Shown piece after piece: positions 1-12,700 of a stretch of 64,000 nt of DNA. The DNA is taken from the NCBI GenBank assembly GCA_002633005.1, contig NMRA01000026.1, forward strand, positions 662,734 to 726,733, read 5' to 3'. The notes below the pieces were generated by a model. That model did no database searches and was not told where the DNA came from. It saw only the letters and a program-made list of their open reading frames with translations. Within the stretch, counting starts at the first letter, position 1. Each line of letters opens with the position of its first letter. The stretch is from Phoronis australis (lineage: Eukaryota; Phoronida; Phoronidae). The position numbers were made by a program, and so were the translations under genes.

Positions 1-1204
1 GGTGCGAATCGTGAGTGGCGCGTTCATTTAAACTGTTTTCGAGTACAGATCGTGTATTAGTTATGGGGTAGGTACTTCTTGGATCCTTATAACATCTTCT
101 AACCATGTAATAAGGGTTAACAACGCGTGAGAGAAGGACTTTAACTGTCAATTAAATTCTCTTCACGTCTCATAATCTGAGTAAAGAATGATTTGAAATC
201 TAATTTTGCGAGCTGTAAATTGTCAAAATCAAAAATTAGTTTTTTGACAGAATGGCAGTTCATAGCAACTTTAAGGTAACCAGCACTATGCATTTAGGAA
301 TTATTTTCCTTATTTCAGTCTGTTTCACAAAATCTTTGCTGTTCCCAGGTAATCTTTGTTTGCGTGCCAGGCTTTTCAAAACCGGTTTAGAAATAAATGT
401 ATCCATACCACACATGGAAATACAACCGAGTGACATGGTGATCAGCTTTTTTCAGAATTTTTCTTCAACCTTTTTAAAACTTGAAAGCTATTGGGTCTAG
501 CCTTTCTTCAGTATTCCAAAATTTTTGGGTTACTGATTGCGTGTGTTCTGAACCTTTTGAAATTGATCAGGGGCACGTTCTGCTGACACAAGAATCTCGT
601 GAGCAACTTGAAAGTTAGTGTGATCACGAGCTTTGCTTCTATTGCAGGGTGATAGATAATGCGAAGACTTGCATGATGTCATATGGGTCAGTGTGGTCAG
701 AAAGTGCCTGTGACTAACCCCTTGTTGCTGCTGATCGCTCATGAATAGAGCTTCCGCACAATAGTTTCAATAGAGCTATTGTGAGTCGGCCACCACATCA
801 GCTGGGGATTACCCCATTGCTGAAGGATAAAACAGTGCTTGCAGAAAACGAGATTATCATACTCACAAATTTAGCCCTTTATTCTTAATTTCATGTATAC
901 CATTAAAATTGTCAATCAAAAACATCTCTGTTTGCGTTTGAACGGTGGAATTTGATGCACAACTTCCCGATTCATAAAAATATTGCACACACGAGAATCC
1001 TTAAATTAATGCGCATGTGATGCGGTCCCATGCAGTTGACAAAAATGGTCGTTTAAATCTAAAGAAACCTGAAAATTCTATTCTGAAGATATCTAAAACA
1101 TGTTGCTTTTTGTGTAACAGGGTCAAGAAACAGTTACTAATATTTCGCATTTCATGGAATTGAATGAGAACTATTTTCTTGCCCATTGACAACCGACTGT
1201 AGTG

Positions 1205-1410
1205 CACAGAGGACAAGTGACCATGCAGCGCTCCACTTGGAATGCTAAAAATTCTCACGTGGCAACAGTACAGAAGTGCGCGCGTGCAAGCTTCACGTGT
1301 TGGAGAGATTAACTACCGAATTCGCCCTAATAAGCCCCCATGCCCTTATAGGCACCCCCTAGCATTTTCTGACTGCTAAAATAAGCACCCAGTGCATGAA
1401 CGCTGCCGTA
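1205..1410. mobile_element. diverged fragment related to the 20394-22775 transposon
   Basis: Positions 1275-1302 are an exact 28-bp inverted match to 22300-22327 inside that element. The flank 1210-1250 (AGTGACC.TGCAGC..TCCACTTGGAAT) resembles the neighbouring sequence in reverse. At 1327-1360 an AATAAGCCCCCATG-type run recalls the element's AATAAGCGCCCATG subterminal motif. Ends cannot be set. Confidence 0.5.
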
Positions 1411-2849
1411 GTTTGCGAAAAATGCCTTACCTACAGTTATAATTGTATAGTAATATCTTCAATTTATCAATAAGAACGTACAGTCCTGAAAAAAATCACT
1501 GTGCAAAATTTATTGACCACGAGCCTCGCCGCTATGTCGGTATTAGCCGTAAATATACACTCCAAACTTCCGCCGTGCTTTAAAAAGAACGCTAAAGTTT
1601 TGCTGATCTTGCGAGTGAGGGACGTGTTCCATTATGGTCTATGGCCTTTCAGAGTGTACTTGTCAACGGGATTGTGGTATTACAGTATCTTTCCTGAACA
1701 GATCTTCTCCATCAGCAGGAATCCAAATTTTCTGTATATGTGAAAACCGCGAATCGAAGACTAATAAAAACTTGACCTTGTTAAAAGCACGTGGCCAAGA
1801 AGCGCGCGCTACATAGATTCTGAAGTACCTGTCATCGAATATTAGTCTTCGGGAACTATCTATTCATGAAAGGGGTAGCAATAATTAGCATCGGCAAGAA
1901 ATCAATACTGGCACTTATTTCTTAAAGTTTCTACTATCGTAAAAACGTTTGCATTATTTTCAGGAGGAATTATTAAAGTAATCGTAGTTGGTGTTTTTAA
2001 AGTCAAAATGACAAACTGATAGTGAAAACTTCCGCACCCTTACACCCCTGAATCTCCCGATCGTTACATCACGTTCACTCTGGCAAATGAACTCTGATGA
2101 TACGTACGCGCTCGTTCACTCACACACGCAGACGAACTTCAAATAAACATCACGTGACAACAACATGTGCGTTTGTCCAGAGATTTTCTCGAGTTGCAGA
2201 GTACGATCTAGCACAGATATGGACTTAATATGGAGTAAATCCCGACTCCACGGGAACTGAAAAATGTTAGGGACGCTATTTTGAAAACTTAAGGAGGACT
2301 TCAGGTAATTAGTTGAGTAGAAACTTATTTTACTCATGAATTCAAGTTAACCTATTGGCAATGGCGAGGCAGCGACGTATCAGTCGGCGGTTTTCGCACT
2401 GGGATTTTCTGAAAAATGCTCATGATTTAACAAATTTTGATAGCAATGCACTGCAATTTTGTAGAAACTCTATCATAGGTTACAGATGCGTCAAAGAGCG
2501 TAAATTTGATGAATTCTAGCGTACGATCTCACCTGTTTTGGAGTCCGGGTTTCAACCACTTTGGGCTATAATAAGCGCCGATGTTTGCGTGGCTCGATAT
2601 TCCCCAGGCCCGATTTTCTATGCCCATAGCCAGCTGTAAGTGATCTTTTTATTCGTCTCTTCATACAACCCACCCCACTAGCTCCAGTTTTCACTCCCCG
2701 GGTCGTAAGTCGACAACGTCGTAGATTTTTCAGACTCGAACTGTTAGAGAAAACACCGTACTAATTAACTCAGAGTAAGTTTTCTTCAAAACGCTATTTG
2801 TATTTTTAATGGCCAACTTTTGCTTGTGGTTTGTGTTAATTGTGAAAAA

Positions 2850-3075
2850 GCCGCATAGGCGAAAACAAAATGTTATGGGCGTTTTTTGAGATTTCATCTT
2901 GAAATGCTAATTTCTCTTAGTTCTGCCTGAAACATGGTCACAGTCACATGAGAGATTGATATAAAGCTCAAACTCAGATTCTGCAGGATTTTACCTTTCA
3001 GAAAATGTATGCATTTACCCAGTTAAATTCTATATTTCTGTTCATATTTGGCTAAATTCTAACACTTGTGGAAAA
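2850..3075 (-). repeat. dispersed family, orientation B, diverged
   Basis: TTTGAGATTTCATCTTGAAA, GTCACAGTCACATGAGAGAT, ACCTTTCAGAAAATGTATGC and TTACCCAGTTAAATTC recall the family order, with much decay. No exon was identified around it. Confidence 0.45.
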
Positions 3076-3576
3076 GGACTTTCACAACTTCAGCTCGCCA
3101 GCATAAAAAGTCACTGAAAATAGTCCATTCTGGATGAGAATGCAAACCTCACTAAAACTGACTTATTGTTACCTGGTAGGGTATATTGTAAACACACAAT
3201 AGCTTGGGGGATGTTTTTTGTGTTGTGACTATTCACATTCTGAATAGAAGTAGATCTAAGTATTGATAAACAAGATAATTATCCCAACCAAAATCTCTGA
3301 GCACCTGCCCAGTATGTTACGTTTTTGTGAGTGCATTATTTCTGCAGTACAGGCACCGGTTAAGGGTGTCCAAACTAAGCAGAAAAGTATGATAAAATCT
3401 CCACCTCATCGTCAATAGGCCTACACGTGAGGTCTTGCAAAACTTCGGTGAATCATCACTGTGCAGTAACAGATTGGCACTATGACCCCATGGGGATTGG
3501 GACAAACATCCACCATTTTCCTGCACTTGCAAAAGGTGTGTTTTGTTAACACCGAGTACTTGTACGATATTTGTAG

Positions 3577-3731
3577 GACGTCGAGCTACAATACCTGTGG
3601 ACGTTATTGGGTAATGACAGCTTGATCGTTGACTGTGCCTGCAGTGATGTGCTGGTAGCCCTTGTTACATCTAATCACCTTGACTTTGGTTATGTACTTG
3701 ATGGATTGCTTAATGTGGCGCCCTCTGTCAG
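3577..3731 (+). CDS. FOCAD: FOCAD exon 1 of the visible series
   Basis: 155 nt after acceptor ATTTGTAG, ending at donor GTGAGT; starts in phase 0 and leaves 2 nt of a codon. Encodes DVELQYLWTLLGNDS, then VLVALVTSNHLDFGYVLDGL, which lines up with the human N-terminal segment around CCEGLVALVAQDHAEF. About 50 residues, including the initiator methionine, must lie in exons further upstream that I could not identify. Confidence 0.9.
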
Positions 3732-6700
3732 GTGAGTTGAGAATTGGTGTCAAGACAAGTTGTCAAAATTTGGAGACCCATGTTGTAAACATCTTCTTAA
3801 AACGAGATGAGGATTGTTTTGGAGAAATGGTTTGAATTTCTCCAATGACACGTGGCCGGCCTGACCTGAGTTCTATTCACATTTCAGTCTCATAGTGGAG
3901 GTGGCTTAAGTCATCAAAAGAGTGACTCTATTCACTACGTCACATAGTGAGAGTACGTAATTACTGTTTCTTGTCTAAATAGATTTGAAAGTGTCCTGGC
4001 CGTACTTTTCCATTGTCTTTTTGGAACATGAAAACCATAAAATTTGTATAATAGTAAAAATTGCAGTGTGTGCCTGGCCGTACTTTTCCATTGTCTTTTT
4101 GGAACATGAAAACCATAAAATTTGTATAATAGTAAAAATTGCACTATGTGGGTTGTTGAATTTTCAAAACTGGTGAAGCAATAGCGATTTTGTGAACAAA
4201 AACCCAAGTCTTGAAATATTCATTGGAATGTTAAGATGCTTGAGCATGACTTATCAGCTAAATATACCGAATCTCTAACTCCAATGGAAGCCGGGCCTGA
4301 AAGAATTTGGCTAAAACCTGGTTATGGTGATGTAATCTCACTTAAAGGGCAAAGCCTTGTTGACGACATGACCTTTAGGTAAATCGAAGGTTTGGGAGAG
4401 GGACTGGGGAATGTTTGGAAAGTTCGAGGGACTGGGGAGGGACTAGGGGTAATCGAGTTATAGGTGGAAACATTCTAACATTATGACATGGTATTTTAGG
4501 ATTCTATTGTGTGAAAAAGATTGGAATTCAAAACTGGACTGTGGTTTGTGTTCACAATTTCAATGCCCCTCTCATTTCAAGATACCGAAATACTTTTTTG
4601 TCATCTCAGTACATTGGTTGTGTAAAACACTGATCGACATTAAATTTGCTGAATTCTTGTTTTTCTTCCATGATTTTTATTTTTTTTTAATTTTTTAGAA
4701 TATTGAAACTAGGCAAGATTTCACAAAATTTCGAAATTTTTCCAAAACTCATCGGAGTCATTGATTGGTAACCTTTCAGATTTGTCTGGAGACGCTGATT
4801 AATTTTTTTCCGCCATTAATGTTACAGTTTACAAGACGACACAGTTTTGTTTAGTTTTTTGCGCCCAGATTAAAGAACATCAATTTTAGTAAAACATACA
4901 AAAAACTGGTTGAATTTGAATTTTAATCATATGTGCCAAACTCTGATTCATCAACTTTAACAAAAGTATTTTGTAATGCTGAGCAATATTTCAAGACACG
5001 CTTCTTCTGGTCAAGTGAAATTATTAAAATTTGATTTTTAATTCATTTTGTCAACCGCTTCGTTCTACAAAATTTTGAAAATGATCCGCATTCTTCTCAT
5101 TCTTGTTTATATAATTTAGGTAGCTCAGACCTTTAGAAAACCTCAGGGGTAATTTGTTAGCAAAAGTCAATTTACAGATTGATGAATACAGTGAGAAATT
5201 AGCTGCTTTCAATATCTCAATCAAATTCATCATTTGGACGTGTTTTCTCTTCATTTCTAGGAAACTGAACGGTGTCATTAATGGCGTGACTCAGCTCATG
5301 TGCCTACAAGTACAGATGCAGTTGAAATCAACAAAAAGTTACAAATGCCCTTATTCACTCAGGTAAAATACACACCTCTCTCTCCTGCCATCTTCAAGTT
5401 TTCAATAACACTGACGTTGCTAGAATGAAGTTCTTTCTTGTGCAGACCGAAATTCAATGTCTTCATGAACTTTTCTTGGCTACACTTACTAGTCTTACTC
5501 AATCTACTGTTGCCATGGCGTCACACACCGCCAATCTGATGCAACAGTAATTTGAGAATGGCAGATGACAAAGCGGCCAAAGATGACCATGGGTACATTG
5601 AATTTTCGTCTGTGCCAAAAAAACTCCATTCTCTTTGTGTGCGTAAAATTCAAGCCAAAGCATTCAGACAAAATTACCCAGAATTCCCCGTCGTTAGACG
5701 ACTGAGCTGAAGCTCAATTCATTGTCAGTGTTGTCTCCCTTGATGACTGAGAATGAAGGGAAGTAACAGGAAAGTTAGTAAGATGGCAAAGTCATTTGTT
5801 ACTAAAATTTGTTGCCATTACAGCCATTGCCATCCAATTTTCTTTTTAGCAGAATTTGCCATCGCGACAGTGGATACTATATGTTGTCTGATTACTTTTG
5901 TCTTGTACTGTATGTTGTCTGATTACTTTTGTCTTGTACTGTATCAGATGGATGAAACTCGTCATCTCGCAGTGTATGAAAATGTCACAACTCTGTGTTA
6001 TGGTTTTACGTGGGTATATTCTAGAGATCTACAAGATACATCTATTCACTATGCTGTCTAACTCTCAACTGAAAACTTGTTTGTCAGAACTAAAGATCAT
6101 ATGCTCATGAGTCATAATCAGATTTCAGAGAATTGTTTTGCACATCTTACGCAATCTATGATTCTAGATACCAGTGCCATATAAGGTTATGTTTTGAACT
6201 CTGCAACTCTAGTGAAAACCACGAACATAATACGTAGGTAATCGCAAAAAATGTTCACTTATTTGGCACAAAAATAATTCTCTCATGCTGGATTCAACTC
6301 TCCTCTTTTATGGAGGTAGAAAAACAGATTGCTTGATTGACGTAGTTTGTAATGATGTGGGTCTGCTAACAAACCTCTGAACTGAAAGGGACAAGGTAGA
6401 ATGATTTATCACGCCTCATTCGCCTTTTCAAATTTACGTATTGATGTCTGCGTTGCAACAGTGAAACTTCATGGGCCTCATTATGACAAATGGCAAACTG
6501 ATCTCAATGCAAAATAGGGTTAACGTAAAATAGTAATTAATATGGTAGAAATGTACAACAGTGGGGTAAGCATTGTGTGCAAATACTACAGACTCAAAGA
6601 AAGTGCTGTAGTAATCCATTATTATGGGTGTGAAGAAAAATGTCCAAATTTGGCTAACTTTGGAACTCCATCTTAGAAATGGCTGATCGAATTCATGTGA

Positions 6701-9700
6701 AGCTTTCTGGAACTATGCTTTATGTATGACGTTTTTCTTTCAAACCACCGCGCTGATAATTCAGTTTTCGATTATTTGGTTCTGAATATATTTAAGACAT
6801 TGCTCTTTACCGCAAAAAATCTGAGAATTATCCCACTGGCCATTGTTTGTAAACCTTCATTCTGTGACACTCATGGAAAATATTATATAGTACGACCATC
6901 GTCTATGGAAGATATGTTCCAGGCACTAAGGACATTAATTATGAGGCGTAAGTAAAGATAAATCATGCAGCAAAACATGTCTTGTACGAGACGAGGAGAA
7001 ATGCAAGCTTAGGTGAAATGGCATTACCGGATATTTAATCTAGCTTTGTCACCAAATGAATAAGCACTGTCATATTAATGATTATATTTGCTTCGACTGC
7101 TAATCCTATCGTGTGTGTGTATGTGTGTGTGTACAGTTGGATATGAAAGTAATCAGTTAAGCATTGTAGGATAGGTTTATTTCATGTAACAGGCCTCCGG
7201 CCCACATTACAATATATAACACAAAGAGAGTACAATAATTTTTCAAGTCTAGATTAATTCATATCAAGGAACTCATTTCGGCGTTTCTCCGCATTAATTA
7301 AATATCGAGCAACTTTTCTCGGAACATTTAAGTCATGAGTCTGTAGAAAATTTCTGAATATTGTATCTTCCACCTTATCGTACCTTGGTAAAAACCGCAC
7401 TCGTAAATCCAAATATAAATTGCATTCGAGAAGAAAGTGGAATTCTGTTTCCACTTTCCCACTGTCACAGCAAGACATAATCTGTCTCTGTCTAATCCAC
7501 TGAACCTTCCCTGAATAATCATTAATGAATGTGCGGAGCATCTAAACCTTGCAAGGGCTATTCTATGAAGTCTATTTTCTAAACATGTTACGTATTTTTC
7601 TACTACGAAGTTACATTTAATTGTTTTGTAAACATCTAAAGATTGAGAAAAAATATTGTTTCTCCAATCCTGAATGTCATCGTTGTTTAAATTCACGTAT
7701 AAATGAGGCAGCATCGCCCACACCAAACAACTCCAAAACCATAAGCAAATAACAATCGTTTAACATTTAGGGCCCAGCAAGACTTATAATAAGCCATAAA
7801 TAGTGCATGGTATACCATCTCCGTATTCTCTCAAAACAGTTGTGATCTCAGATCTCAACGTCTGCATTGAAACCTCACGTGTGTCTGATCGTTGCTCTTC
7901 TAGTGCTAAATCATATTTCATTATGTCACCACTGTCTCGAGAAGTGGTTCATTAAACGCTTTTATTAATATGTAACGGGAGTTAATACTGAATGTAAAAC
8001 TGCATGTTCCTAGCATCGCATTTCTCTTCAACTTTTACTCATGCCTGTGCACTCCGCTTCTTGCAAATTGATGAGAGACTGACCGGAATCCTAAGTCCTC
8101 ACCATGTGACTTAGTGAGGTCGTTTCCCACAAAGTGACATCATTGAAATATGCGTGTCCCAAGATAACAATAAAGTGTTTTGTGGATTAGTGTTCAATGC
8201 CACCTGTAACACTTCGCACTGTGTCTTGAAGGGAGATATTTATGATGGTAGGACATTACAGGGTCTTTGTGAACTGCTTGTCATCATTATGCTGGTATTG
8301 ATGCCATTACAGGGTGGGTTCATTTTGGGCTGGGGGGTAACTAGTCTGTATTGTAACTTAGATTTTTGTGTAGGGTTGTAAATCCTGGATGTCATGCACA
8401 CACACAATGGGCCTTTTGTTAGAAATTGGCATTCATGGTCAATGAAAGCAGGTCTGCGTTAATGTCTTGTAGGACATCCAGGAACATTAATTTAAAGCCA
8501 ATTACCAGAAAAACTAAGCAGTGTCAACCAGTTAAAGTTTACATATTCGTAATGAAGAAAGACCAGAGATTATCAATAATTATTAAAACACTTAATACTT
8601 ATGTGTCATTGATATAATAAGCACTCATTTTAATTCAAATTTTCATTCTTAACGAAGTTACATTAATAGTGCAAATACTCGTTAGCTGATTTTAATAACT
8701 TGGCAATATCTCTCAATAACAATGTTTGGAATTTTCAATTGCTCATTTTGTTTGTTTCTAAGCCAATGTAACTCGCAAAATGTTAGGTATTTTTGTAAAA
8801 AAAACAGCGGCTGTATTTGTCTACGGCACAGTACAATAAAGCTAGGACTTAAAATATCCTAGCAGCATTTTTGAGATTGACAAATAAATATTAAAATTGG
8901 AAAGTTTTGGTGAAATCCACCAAGCCGTCTTTGTGCACTCGTGTTCCTAAGTTCAAGTTAAATCGATTTGGGATACGCTGAAAGCCTCGTTTTTTATTTC
9001 ATTGGATTCGTAAGCAGAGACTCCCTGGTATGTACAGCCAATAAGATCTTCAACTCATAAAAAATTCTAATGCAGTCACACTCGCATAAATTAATTATGT
9101 CAGAACCTGTAACAGAAAACTGACGTTTTTATTATTCATAGATCGTCTGTCAGTTGTCTGTCTAGATACTGGATCTGGTTGACATCGACACCAACTAAAA
9201 CATTTTGAGCCAGCAAAATTCTGGGGTAGCTGATGACTTTAAAGCGAGTCTGCTACTGGGGAGTTTAATTTATTCGCTGGGAAAATTTGCACCAATCAGT
9301 GGTAGGCTCTAATATCGCTTTCCCATTGGGGTAACTTTGGTTTACCGAAGCTTCACGAAAGTTCGCTTACCTTTCCAACTAGACAGTGATATTGACGTTA
9401 TCACTAAGATACCAGCCGACGCAGTTCATTTGTACTCTCTAAAATGAAAATTGAGTAGTCGGTTCAAGGCTAACTTAAAATTGTTCTCCTCCCATTTACG
9501 AGACAGTGTTTATGAAAACGATCATTGTCGTTCTTCGTCAGATATGCTTTCTTTTATTTATTTATATCCGTCTATTGAGAGCACATCGGCTACACCACTA
9601 CAACAAAGAACACGTTTTGCGAGTTTCACGTGATTGTATATCGTTGCGACGAGCTCTTCCAATAACTTTGGCGAAGTTACTCTCTGACCTTTCCCACTAC

Positions 9701-12700
9701 ACTGAAGTTTTGGTGACTACCGAAGCTTCGCTTTTAAATCCTACCATTTTCTGCGAAGTTTCGCTTGCAGATTAATTATCAGAGTTAACCTTTCCCACTT
9801 ACCGCAACTTCGGGAAATGCGGCAAAGTTTCGCCTCTAGGGGGAAAGCGAATTAAAATACTTCAATAAATCTCATAAGTTTTGTGATACATTCAGGCCAC
9901 TTGATGCCAGTTCTACTTCATTTGTAATCAGAGTCTTCAGTCATTGTCGTGCCAAGATGTTGTGCAGTGTGGTAGGGAAATATCTCTTTCACCAGTATCA
10001 ATTGATTTTGTTCGAATTTCTCCATACCCATCAGCACAAAAGACATAAATTCAATGGAAAAATCACGGTATTATCTTAAACAGGTATAGAGGTGAACTGC
10101 TGGCATAATGGCACATGTTCAAAGTCAAAACTTTATGATAACGAAAATAGTGGATGAGAAATGAAGAACTGTCAGATCCATTATGTTTATATTGCCCTAT
10201 CCTACCGAAATCTAATTGATCTCACGACCACTGATGTTTGTGAAGTGGATCAAAGGTAAAAATAAGTACGGTAGTGGTTATCTGACCAAAGTTTCGCGAA
10301 AGGAGATGAAAACAATTCGAATGATGTAAACTTTTAATGTGTATCAGTTGTTTTTATTGACTTCTGTGCACTTCATGTGTTCTGTCTAAGAAAAATTAAA
10401 TGCTAATGTGATATTTAATGCCTTACAGAAACAATGGTTGACTTTAAAAAGGGCTTTGATGTAATGCTCGACCCTCAGAGCATAGGTACAGCCACTTATT
10501 CTTTTCAACATAGAACAGTAACGTTAGATATCGCAAAGTAATGAAAATTTGGTAATGGCTACAGTAATTTGCATAAAAAACACATAGGACATTTTTTGGC
10601 TTGTCAACGTCAGTTTTCATTTTTACCACCAAATTTCCTTTACAGAAACGCAATTAAGAATTTGATACCCGGGCAGGGGGGGGGGGGGNGGGGGGGGGGG
10701 GGGGGGTTTGCACAGGAGGTCATTTTCTGACTCATCTTAAAGTTTTCTCATCACATTTGTGAGTGAGTGTCTGTTGATTTGATGGAACTCACCTCTTGGA
10801 CTTGTTTTTTACCATGATTGCAGAACGTTAGTTCAGATATCATCAGGCTTGCCTCAGATTGCAGTAACCGACCCCCTCTATGGTTGGTACATGGGAATAG
10901 GATTGGTCTTGTAATGGAACTTTACTGTTATTTGTTACAGGAGTCCTCGTCACCCGTACATTAGCCTGCTCACATACAGGCCGGACTGTTGGGCTGTATT
11001 ACTGGATAACATAGTCACTCTCTGTTTTCACCACGACCCCAGGTACACCTTGTTAACTTGTAGGTGTAGTTTTCAAAATAAGGTAGGCAAACTTTGGCAC
11101 CACTTTGTCAAACTCTACCAGACAAGTCTTAATGGCACACTTCTTGCAAGAATCACCTCTAGGAGGAGCTTCTGTCACATTTTAATGTCATCATGAGGTG
11201 GAGCTTCTGTCACATTAAAATGTGACAGAAGCTCCACCTAGAGGTGATTCTTGCAAGAAGTGTGCCATTAAGACTTGTCTGGTAGAGTTTGACAAAGTGG
11301 TGCCAAAGTTTACCTAGCTCCACCTCGTGGGGTGTCTGGGTTAAGTTTAAAGGCTAAAACACCAGTGTTTCTGCTATGACTATTGCTAGTAATAGCAGTG
11401 GTTGCAAGGGTCACTTTTCTGGCAGTTGGAGTTACCCCAAAACTGCTGGCATTGTATAGCAATTTTGTAGCCAGATTGCTTACTTCAAATTATACGCATA
11501 TACATAGGGGAAAGAGCACCCTGTGGTACTTGTAGCAGTATTCGTCTTATTGCAGGAAGTGAATATGCTTTTACGCCACCTTTAAAAGCGGTGAGAAAAC
11601 TAAGCAAATTTAGACTGGCAAAAATTATTTACGTGGTTAATGCCTTAATACTAAGTCTGTTTAGAATGTTATAATTGTTTATTCGCCACTGAAAAACTTG
11701 TAGCACTTTTGCCGTTTATGTGAACACTAGAGACGAATTCGATGTTGCTCCTAACGTCACTTTTCTAGTCAAAATACATGGCAGATACTTCGCAGATTTG
11801 TAATAATTAACTGGGAGCAAAAATGAGAGATTTTGACGCACTTGAGGCAGAATTAAAGGAATGTTGCTTTGAAGTGATGTTGTAGTTGCATTTGGCTGTG
11901 AACTTTATGAAAGGTATGCATCGTCCGAAAAACCACTACAATTTAGAAGTTGTCGATTACAAACTGCTCGTGTCCCTTGAGTTAAGCACAGATTTTTTAA
12001 ATTTATTTACTAGAAGTGTGCCATGCAATTGGTCAATTTTAATAGACTTGGTAATTCATAAAATCATGGAAAATGGCCGCCATGCACATGTTGTAAACAT
12101 ATCCCCTTTAAATGAGATAAGGATCGATTCGGAGAAATCTCTTGAATTTGTCCAATGTTGCCAGGTCAGCTTGGCCTGTTCTAACCACATTCCAGTGTCA
12201 ATATAGGGGGCTAGTCATAAATAGAGTGACTGTTTTCACTTAGACACAGGGATTTTGACAGCAATGACCCAACCCTTGAGCTGTTCATTGGAAAGTGGTT
12301 TCCAACATGGCTCATCAGGTAATGATACACATCACTGACTCAAAATAGAAGCTGTACCAGAAAGAATGTGGAAAAAGCTGGTGATGATGGATATGTTCAG
12401 TTTAAAGGGCATGTGAATGGTGTGTGTGTTCCCACCCCCCTCATAATTCCTGAATTTCGGACGGCTAATATTAACTATGTTTAGAATTCGTTACAAATTA
12501 GCTCTGACCTTTGGCTTGAGCAAAAAAATCAAATTTTCACTATCCCAAACTAGAACGTGTTTACCGTTTAGTCATATTTTACTCGTACCATTTTCGAGGT
12601 TACTACGAACAGTTGTTCGAGCTATCTAATTTCCAGCTTGGTTTTGATTTAAGTAAAGTTTAAGTGTTATCGAATAAGAGCAGTGGTTGAGTACTCACCT

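Larger units (their letters stand above)
1..3576. other. upstream of first recognised FOCAD exon
   Basis: Holds the transposon-related fragment at 1205-1410, another AATAAGCGCC-like run near 2572, and a decayed dispersed repeat at 2850-3075. Frames at 252, 1501 and 2116 show no family features. The missing first FOCAD exon(s) may be here. One candidate, 3473-3532 (ATT to AAG before GTGTGT), would join in frame but has a poor acceptor. Confidence 0.6.
5363..10940. other. FOCAD intron, 5.6 kb, repeats only
   Basis: Contains the 31-bp duplication, the 240-bp dispersed repeat, the retrotransposon fragment at 7180-7730, the (GT)n tract, the MITE-like element at 9310 and the poly-G run. The stretches 7740-9300 and 9860-10670 show nothing I can name. 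Confidence 0.7.

Noticed and set aside
2359-2517. Small frame starting MARQRRISRRFSHWD
   Set aside because: No similarity to the focadhesin N-terminus and no donor or acceptor that fits.
11886-12206. 106-residue frame as a possible gene
   Set aside because: Overlaps a dispersed repeat shared with 3776-4345 and shows no domain pattern.
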